Shown here piece by piece: positions 1 to 5,967 of a DNA stretch of 10,083 bases. Origin of the DNA: JAIBBG01 sp043748015 (GTDB taxonomy: Bacteria; Bacteroidota; Bacteroidia; Flavobacteriales_D; Sanyastnellaceae); contig JAYTOA010000002.1 in the NCBI GenBank assembly GCA_043748015.1, positions 1 to 10,083 on the forward strand, read 5' to 3'. Position 1 is the stretch's first letter, and every line of letters starts with the position of its first letter. The notes beneath the pieces are model-generated. The model had not been told where the DNA came from and did not search any database. It saw only the letters and a program-made list of their open reading frames with translations. A program made the position numbers and the translations under genes.

Positions 1-855
1 TTAATCGCAAACCTGAAAAGTATACGACTGATACGGCGGACTGCCGCTGTACGTGAATCCGGGCTTGAGAACGTAATATCTCACCAGATTCATATTGAAA
101 TCAACCGGAACTATTCCATCGAAAAAGTCTTCCGGCAACATAGATAGTCGGAAAAATCCAGGGCGTCCAGCCACAGGTTTCATTTTTAATGCGGGAGTAG
201 AAGTGGCAAGATCAGGTGTTGTATAATTGAATCCTACGAATGCACTTTGTTGTGCACGCAAGAATAGATAACAATCATCGGGACCGAGATTCTGCAAATC
301 AGGATTTGTCTCCTGATTGTTGTCGTAAGTAATAGACAGAAAATCATTTGTTTTTCCAAGCTCGGGGAAGGAACAATACAACTCATCACAGAGACGCGGT
401 ATCACTGTTACATGTAGGTCTTCTGTTTTTGCCTCACCGGGATATTCTCCTGCATAGGCGTTACCATCAGACATTTTTGCAAGGCAAGATATTCCCAGAG
501 AAAAGAATTGAGTAGCATCAACTCCGTAGAAAGCAGTTGGTAAAAATCGGATGCTATATAGTTTGTCACTCACCTTCGTCATCTTCAAAGCTGAATTGGA
601 ACCATTCCATGAACCGTTGCCAAGAATTGGTTCGGAAGGTTGCCATGACCACAAAAAGACATCGTCGTCAGGATGAGCATTCAACCTTGCATTCAATCCC
701 GAATTTTGAACGCCATCGGTTGTCTGAGCGACATTAATGAAGAGCGTAATGGTGTCATTTTTTCCGGTTGGCGACGGCAATATATAAGCCGCTTGAGAAA
801 ATGCATCGCCAAAAATCAATGCGATAAATGATATAAAAAGAAGTTGCTTTTTCAT
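1..855 (-). CDS. Secreted SusE/SusF-like two-domain protein, probable glucan binding
   Basis: A complete 284-residue protein, last gene of the PUL operon, starting 4 bases after the lipoprotein stop. Residues 1 to about 21 form a signal peptide (KK, hydrophobic stretch, AFSQ). There is no lipobox cysteine, so unlike SusE and SusF of Bacteroides it should be released rather than lipid-anchored. The mature part appears to be two related domains, about 24-153 and 154-284. Each has a P-x(3-5)-ND start, an ALKM motif (89-92, 222-225) and then a P-x(2)-F-[YF] motif. Domain 1 also resembles the N-terminal domain of the upstream amylase. All three Trp residues (69, 71, 83) lie in domain 1, a possible carbohydrate-binding platform; domain 2 has none. 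There is no T9SS tail. The position after susC/susD supports a SusE/F-like role; binding of starch is inferred, not shown. Confidence 0.8.
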   Translation of the reverse strand: MKKQLLFISFIALIFGDAFSQAAYILPSPTGKNDTITLFINVAQTTDGVQNSGLNARLNAHPDDDVFLWSWQPSEPILGNGSWNGSNSALKMTKVSDKLYSIRFLPTAFYGVDATQFFSLGISCLAKMSDGNAYAGEYPGEAKTEDLHVTVIPRLCDELYCSFPELGKTNDFLSITYDNNQETNPDLQNLGPDDCYLFLRAQQSAFVGFNYTTPDLATSTPALKMKPVAGRPGFFRLSMLPEDFFDGIVPVDFNMNLVRYYVLKPGFTYSGSPPYQSYTFQVCD

Positions 856-859
856 GTTT

Positions 860-1357
860 TTATTGTGTCACTCTGTTAAAAATAAATCTGTAAATAGCAG
901 TAGTCGTGCTTTCGCCTGTTGCACTGTGGCATTGATTTTCAAGTTCAATACTCAATCTATTGTCCGTTGGTCGAATGACACTCCCGAGTTTCAATTCTAA
1001 AGTATCAGACACATTGTACAAGTAAAGAAATGTTGGATAATTCTCGTTGTCAAAAGCCCACGTTCCGCCCATTCCGAAGTAATTTCTTCCAGGTCCGGGA
1101 GCGACTGAATAGGTTCTGTCTGTTTTCGAAAAGTTCAGTTGATAAGGTGTTTCTCCGGGAACGACATAGAACTCGCTGAGGTCGCGTTCTTCTTTAATAG
1201 GATTGTTCGGATCCTGTTGGATGAATGTTGCTAGCTCCCAAGATCCATCCATACCGGCAATCTTATCAGAAGGTTCGCCGAGTGTTCCTTTTAAATCAGG
1301 CTTGCAAGAAGCTAGCACTAAAATCAAACCCGATATTGCGAAAAGTATTTTTTTCAT
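860..1357 (-). CDS. Small lipocalin-like (DUF5004-type) outer-membrane lipoprotein
   Basis: A 165-residue lipoprotein. The signal peptide ends in a lipobox, LASC, with Cys18 as the lipid-anchored residue. I chose the ATG at 1357 because it puts the MKKIL signal peptide at the N-terminus. An in-frame ATG at 1393 would add 12 polar residues and overlap the susD stop. The mature protein has an early GSWEL (38-42), a middle GGTWAFDNENYP stretch (97-108), alternating beta-type segments and a final IYRFIFNR strand. This pattern fits small lipocalin-like beta-barrel lipoproteins that accompany SusC/SusD pairs in Bacteroidota, of the DUF5004 kind; the family name is from memory. It lies 22 bases after susD and 4 bases before the last gene, so it is co-transcribed. 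Its role is unknown; an accessory ligand-binding or complex-stabilising part of the Sus-like apparatus is a guess. Confidence 0.8.
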   Translation of the reverse strand: MKKILFAISGLILVLASCKPDLKGTLGEPSDKIAGMDGSWELATFIQQDPNNPIKEERDLSEFYVVPGETPYQLNFSKTDRTYSVAPGPGRNYFGMGGTWAFDNENYPTFLYLYNVSDTLELKLGSVIRPTDNRLSIELENQCHSATGESTTTAIYRFIFNRVTQ

Positions 1358-1379
1358 GTTCTGTTTCGTTAACTCAAAA

Positions 1380-2771
1380 TTACTGACAACCACCTTCAGG
1401 ATTCAACTGAAATCCAATCACTGTTGATTCCGCATTTGGAAACTGAATAGCCATACCCGGACAATCATAAGGAGCATTGCGAATGATGATGCTCTCACCT
1501 TTGGTTCCGCGACGCTTCAATTGATCTAAATATTTTCCTTCACCTATTGTTTCAATGCGATACTCCACACGTGCAGCGTTGATGATGGCTGTTGCTGTGC
1601 TGCTTGCGCTAATTTCTCCTCCAGGTCCATAGGCGCGCAATCTGATGGCATTCACATCGTCTATAGCAGTGCTAAGTTCTTGACCTAATTCTGCCAATGC
1701 TTCTGCTCGAATTAATCTCAATTCGGTTAAATGAATGATGGGCACACTGAACAGATTACTGGCCGAAACTTTAGCGAGGAATCCACGATTGTTTTCCTCT
1801 TCAATCCACGCTGTTTTTCTCTGATCCGCAGGATTGAGTCCGATGAAGTCCTGAAAATTCTGGCTCAACATCAACTCGGCAATTCCGTTGTTTTTGCGAT
1901 AGTAGCTTACAAAAGTTCCACATCTTCTATCTTGAATAGTGTCAACCCCGGCCAGATACAACTTGCTTGCAGTGCCAAAAACAGACTCACTTATGACATT
2001 CATATCGTAGCTGATCGTCGGGAATCTTGCATGGTTTGAAAGCATTGTGAAATTTCCAGAATTGATGATTTCATTGCAATAAGTAACGGTATTTGAATAA
2101 TCATTCATCAGGAAATAAATATTGGCGAGAACAGCAGACGCTGAATATCTTGATGCATAAATGTCATTTGTTTCCGGAAGATTATCATGCGCAAATAACA
2201 AATCTTCAATCACGAAATCATACACTTCTTTCACAGAATTGCGCAACAATGGATCAGCTGTCGCCTTATCTCTAATTGGAATGCCCGGATGCGTGTTGCC
2301 CGCCGTATAACCATAAGGCTGTGCCCAAAGTTTGCAAGCTGACCAATGGCAAAACCCACGTAGAAAACGAGCCTCAGCAATCAATCTATCTTTTTGGCCC
2401 GGAGCAAAATCACTGATAAGATCAATATTATCTATCAATGTATTGCAGCGCCAGATCACCGTGTACAAATCTTGATAGACTTTATTCGTTGTAGAGTTGA
2501 AGAACGTAGTCTGTCTTGAATATACAGACCGCAAATCATTGTTAGTATTCGGCTGGGTAATGTTGTCTGTAAGCAATTCCGAAATAGATTGTATTCGGCC
2601 ATCATATAGGTTGGCAAGGGCATCGTAGCAACTGTTCAAAGTCTCTTGCGCATCGCTTGAAGTGTTGAAGAGATCTTCGCGCAGCGCACCTACAGGTGGC
2701 TGATCCAACCACTTTTTACAAGAGCTGAATCCAATGCTCACAATTACCGCCAGTATCAATATCTTTTTCAT
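1380..2771 (-). CDS. susD: RagB/SusD family nutrient-uptake outer-membrane lipoprotein
   Basis: A 463-residue SusD homologue. It is the surface lipoprotein that lids the SusC barrel and captures oligosaccharide for TonB-dependent import. The signal peptide ends in GFSSC with lipidated Cys18, followed by KKWLDQPPVG, typical of the family's mature N-terminus. The N-terminal half carries the helical TPR-like SusD core: DAQETLNSCYDAL, the aromatic LYTVIWRCNTLID segment, then ARFLRGFCHWSACKLW. The C-terminal half has the usual LTELRLIRAEALAELGQ and DDVNAIRLRAYG helices, ending with RVEYRIETIGEGKYLDQLKRRG. The length is normal for the family (roughly 450-600), at the short end. It starts 18 bases after susC, the standard arrangement. 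The alpha-glucan substrate is inferred from the neighbouring amylase. The family is certain; the gene symbol is by homology to the Sus system only. Confidence 0.95.
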   Translation of the reverse strand: MKKILILAVIVSIGFSSCKKWLDQPPVGALREDLFNTSSDAQETLNSCYDALANLYDGRIQSISELLTDNITQPNTNNDLRSVYSRQTTFFNSTTNKVYQDLYTVIWRCNTLIDNIDLISDFAPGQKDRLIAEARFLRGFCHWSACKLWAQPYGYTAGNTHPGIPIRDKATADPLLRNSVKEVYDFVIEDLLFAHDNLPETNDIYASRYSASAVLANIYFLMNDYSNTVTYCNEIINSGNFTMLSNHARFPTISYDMNVISESVFGTASKLYLAGVDTIQDRRCGTFVSYYRKNNGIAELMLSQNFQDFIGLNPADQRKTAWIEEENNRGFLAKVSASNLFSVPIIHLTELRLIRAEALAELGQELSTAIDDVNAIRLRAYGPGGEISASSTATAIINAARVEYRIETIGEGKYLDQLKRRGTKGESIIIRNAPYDCPGMAIQFPNAESTVIGFQLNPEGGCQ

Positions 2772-2789
2772 AGTCTTGTGATGTTAGTA

Positions 2790-5700
2790 TTAGAAATTGG
2801 CGTTGATGGTTAGGAAGAAACTTCTTTCTTGCGGAGGTGTGAGGTAAGTCACATTCGGACTAAGGTTACGGTCCTGTGCATTTTCAAAGTCACGCACCAA
2901 CTCCGGGTCAAGTCCTGGGAAATTCGTTATCACAAATAGATTAGACACAGATGCTGAAACACTCAATCCGCGAATAGCACTTTCGGGTTTCATCGGAATC
3001 TTATACGCAAGTGATAAGTTTTTAAGACGCAGATAATCGGCTTTGTAAATAAACAAGGTGGTGTTCCACCATGGATTTCCAGCTTGTAATCCATAAGTGT
3101 TTTCGTTAAGAGTCGGACGAGCGAATTGTGTAATATCGCCCGGTGCGCGCCAGCGATCAAAGACATCTGTGCGCATATTCCAGTCAGTAACAACACCCAT
3201 TTGGCGCTTACCTGATGAATCAAAAATCTTCGCACCAAGACTATAAACAAAGAATGCAGATAGACTCCAGTTCTTATAATCGAAAGTGTTGTTGATACCA
3301 CCATAAGCTTTCGGTAATCCCGCTCCGGCGAATTGTCTGTCGCTCAAATTGTACGTGGAAGTCGTGTTGCCTTGCAAATCGTAATACATAGGCTTGCCTG
3401 TCTGCGTGTCTATTCCCGCAAAAGGCACAAGATAAAATGAACCAACAGGTTTGTCAATCTGAACGCGTGAGTCATTCGTTCCACCGCTCAATGCGTCAGG
3501 TGTGAATTCGCCAATACTGATCACCTTATTGCCGTTTCTTGATATATTAAAATCTGTTGTCCATTGCAATTTTCTGCTAGCATTTAGATTGTTGGAGTGA
3601 ATACTAAATTCAATTCCCTGATTCTGGATTTGCCCTGCATTCGCCCAGACGCTCGTAAATCCTGTACTGGTTTGCACATTGTATTGAAGCAATACCTTTT
3701 TCGTGTTTTTACGATAGACGCCAAGCGTTCCTGTAATGCGATCGTTGAACAATCCAAATTCCAGCGCTGCATCCATTACCTGAGAAGATTCCCATTGTAA
3801 GTTAGGATTTCCAATTTGCGTTTGGTAACGATAGGGAAGACCATTGTATCCGCCGGAGCTAAGCGCCCACTTTTCGTATTGTGCATCTCTTGGAATATCA
3901 GCATTGCCGGTAAGTCCCCATGAAGCGCGAATCTTTAGGAAGTTTACCTTTTTCATATTGCTCATGAATTCTTCTTCTGTGAGAATCCATCCAACTGATG
4001 CCGATGGGAAATTTCCCCATCTTTTTTCTGTTCCGAATTTTGATGATGCGTCTGCACGTGTTACGAGCTGAAGAAAGTACTTGTCTTTGATAGAGTAATT
4101 GAATCGTGCGAAAAAACTAGTAAATGTTTGCGTCTCTTGAAATGAATTGCCGTATTGAGGTGTCACTGTATCACGGCTCAATTCTGAAGGAGTAGGTAAC
4201 GCAGTCAAGAGAGGATATCTGATCTGAGAGTATCCACGTGTGGTTGACTTCTGCACTTCACTTCCAACCATCAATGTAACTCTATGATCCTCTTTATATG
4301 TTCTGTTGTAATTCACTGTGCCATTGGTGTTCCAATTCGTTACCCAGTTAGGAAATTTCTCAGCGTAATTCTGTGTTTGTCCAATGTTAATTCCAATGGG
4401 CAAATATTTCATCTCAGCCTGATCCATGTAATCAAGTGAAGCAGTTCCGCGCAATGACCAGTAATCGTTCAGCAAGACAGTTACTCCATGGTTCGTAATG
4501 ACTCTTTTATCAACGTTCACCCATTTGCGAAGTTCACGATAGGCAACAGGATTGGAGTATCCGTTATTCCACATAAAATAGTCTGTACCCGTTGAATCGT
4601 AAACAGGAAAATAGGGAAGGGCCGTTGACATTGCCTCACCAATACCACCACTCCAAGCCGCATCCACCCTGCGATTGATGCTATGCGTATAGGAAACTCC
4701 TACTGAGTAATTCACTTTTTTAGAAAGCTTCAAATCGAGATTAACCCTCGCTGTGTTTCTGTTGAATCTATTACCGATGATGTAAGATCCATTGTCTTCA
4801 GTTCCGAGACTGCCATATAATTTCAAATAATCGTTGACGTACCCAATGCCCAAATTGTATGATTGTTTAATACCAACACCTGTCAATTCATCAAACCAGT
4901 TGGTATTCGTCTTTTGTGCCTCCTTGAATTTTTCTTCTCTTACTGCGGCGTTATCCGATGATGATGAAAGTCCTGGCAGATATACATAACCTGTTCCACC
5001 ATCGTTTTCCCATGCTTCCTGGCGAAGGGCGAGGTATTCAGAAGTGTTCATCATATTCGGTTTGGAAGCTGCAGAGGATGTTCCAAGACGCACCGCCAAA
5101 TCAACAGTGAGACCTTTTGATTTTCCTCGCTTGGTAGTGATAAGGATTACTCCATTTGCACCACGAGAACCATAGATGCCTGTTGCGGCGGCATCCTTCA
5201 AAACTTCAATGCTCTCAATGTCATTTGGATTTAGGAAGGTGAGCGGATTGTTATTCATAGCTCCTGAATTGCCGCGCAAAAAAGGACTTTGAGTAACAGG
5301 AATTCCATCCACAACATAAAGTGGATCACCACCCGCAGATATTGAACTAATGCCGCGAATCCTTACCAACGAGCCTGAACCCGCAAGACCGGAACCCTGC
5401 GAAACTTGAATACCGGCACCGCGTCCTTGCAACGCTGCTTCAAAACTGGGAACAGGAACTTTGGTCATGTCCTTTCCATCAATTTTAGTTATTGAACCTG
5501 TAACATCTCGCTTTCTCTGCACACCATAACCAACAACAATAACTTCTTCAGTCAACTTCATGTCTTCAGCCATTTTTACATCAAGCACTAAATTCTGACC
5601 TGCTTCAAGGGTTATTTCTCTTGCCTGATTTACAAAGCCTATTAGCACGAATTCAAGTGAGTGTTTTCCCGCTGTCAGATTCAAGCGAAAATTTCCGTCG

Positions 5701-5864
5701 ATGTCGGTTGCGACGCCTGATCCGCTTGTTTTGTCCTTAACAACCACGCCTGGAAGCGTTTGATTTTTAGAGTCAAATACTTTACCTGATACAGATTGGG
5801 CAGATATTATCGGAGAACAAAAGGCAAAAAGTATAAAGGCAATTGCCGGGTAGAATTTCTTCAT
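2790..5864 (-). CDS. susC: SusC/RagA family TonB-linked outer-membrane transporter
   Basis: A 1024-residue SusC-type TonB-dependent transporter, of normal family length, which imports oligosaccharides captured by SusD using energy from TonB-ExbBD. Domain order: signal peptide 1-23 (IISAQ end); carboxypeptidase-D regulatory-like beta-sandwich about 24-98 (VSGKVFD, TDIDGNFRL); TonB-box-like EEVIVVGYG at 106-114; plug about 115-250 with the SusC hallmarks IRGISS, LYVVDGIPV and DAAATGIYGSRGANGVILIT; then a 22-strand barrel ending in FFLTINANF with the usual terminal Phe. I chose the ATG at 5864. The in-frame ATG at 5915 would add 17 polar residues ahead of the signal peptide and would lie upstream of the candidate promoter. 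No FecR-type signalling extension is seen before the sandwich domain, so sigma/anti-sigma control is not indicated. The gene follows the amylase by 103 bases and susD follows by 18. Confidence 0.97.
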   Translation of the reverse strand: MKKFYPAIAFILFAFCSPIISAQSVSGKVFDSKNQTLPGVVVKDKTSGSGVATDIDGNFRLNLTAGKHSLEFVLIGFVNQAREITLEAGQNLVLDVKMAEDMKLTEEVIVVGYGVQRKRDVTGSITKIDGKDMTKVPVPSFEAALQGRGAGIQVSQGSGLAGSGSLVRIRGISSISAGGDPLYVVDGIPVTQSPFLRGNSGAMNNNPLTFLNPNDIESIEVLKDAAATGIYGSRGANGVILITTKRGKSKGLTVDLAVRLGTSSAASKPNMMNTSEYLALRQEAWENDGGTGYVYLPGLSSSSDNAAVREEKFKEAQKTNTNWFDELTGVGIKQSYNLGIGYVNDYLKLYGSLGTEDNGSYIIGNRFNRNTARVNLDLKLSKKVNYSVGVSYTHSINRRVDAAWSGGIGEAMSTALPYFPVYDSTGTDYFMWNNGYSNPVAYRELRKWVNVDKRVITNHGVTVLLNDYWSLRGTASLDYMDQAEMKYLPIGINIGQTQNYAEKFPNWVTNWNTNGTVNYNRTYKEDHRVTLMVGSEVQKSTTRGYSQIRYPLLTALPTPSELSRDTVTPQYGNSFQETQTFTSFFARFNYSIKDKYFLQLVTRADASSKFGTEKRWGNFPSASVGWILTEEEFMSNMKKVNFLKIRASWGLTGNADIPRDAQYEKWALSSGGYNGLPYRYQTQIGNPNLQWESSQVMDAALEFGLFNDRITGTLGVYRKNTKKVLLQYNVQTSTGFTSVWANAGQIQNQGIEFSIHSNNLNASRKLQWTTDFNISRNGNKVISIGEFTPDALSGGTNDSRVQIDKPVGSFYLVPFAGIDTQTGKPMYYDLQGNTTSTYNLSDRQFAGAGLPKAYGGINNTFDYKNWSLSAFFVYSLGAKIFDSSGKRQMGVVTDWNMRTDVFDRWRAPGDITQFARPTLNENTYGLQAGNPWWNTTLFIYKADYLRLKNLSLAYKIPMKPESAIRGLSVSASVSNLFVITNFPGLDPELVRDFENAQDRNLSPNVTYLTPPQERSFFLTINANF

Positions 5865-5900
5865 GCTGTGTATTCGTTTAGGGCTTTTATTAAGGTCTTG

Positions 5901-5930
5901 CAAAGTATCAAACATAACGGAAAATACAAA
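5901..5930 (-). promoter_or_regulatory. Candidate Bacteroidota-type promoter for susC
   Basis: On the minus strand, a TTTG (5930-5927) is followed after 19 bases by TACTTTG (5907-5901), close to the Bacteroidota consensus TTTG-N19-21-TAnnTTTG, with one base missing in the -7 box. The start of transcription would fall near 5894, giving a leader of about 30 bases before the ATG at 5864. It suggests that susC and the genes after it can be expressed separately from the amylase. It is based on motif reading only. Confidence 0.4.
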
Positions 5931-5933
5931 ATG

Positions 5934-5947
5934 TACTATCGATGGTA
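5934..5947. promoter_or_regulatory. Near-perfect 14-bp palindrome, possible operator upstream of susC
   Basis: TACTATCGATGGTA is an inverted repeat with a single mismatched pair (positions 4 and 11), centred on ATCGAT. It sits just upstream of the candidate -33 box, near -47 relative to the predicted start, a usual place for an activator site. A central CG is common in operators of LacI-type regulators, but no regulator gene is in the window. A 14-bp palindrome can also occur by chance. Confidence 0.3.
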
Positions 5948-5967
5948 TTGATCTCTTTTTTGCAGTT

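Noticed and set aside
1358..1393. Upstream in-frame ATG that would extend the small lipoprotein by 12 residues
   Set aside because: It overlaps the susD stop and displaces the lipoprotein signal peptide from the N-terminus.
5865..5915. Upstream in-frame ATG that would extend SusC by 17 residues
   Set aside because: The added residues are polar and precede a normal signal peptide, and the ATG lies upstream of the predicted transcription start.
5865..5967. A terminator between the amylase and susC
   Set aside because: No stem followed by a T-run is visible on the minus strand, so read-through from the amylase into susC is likely.
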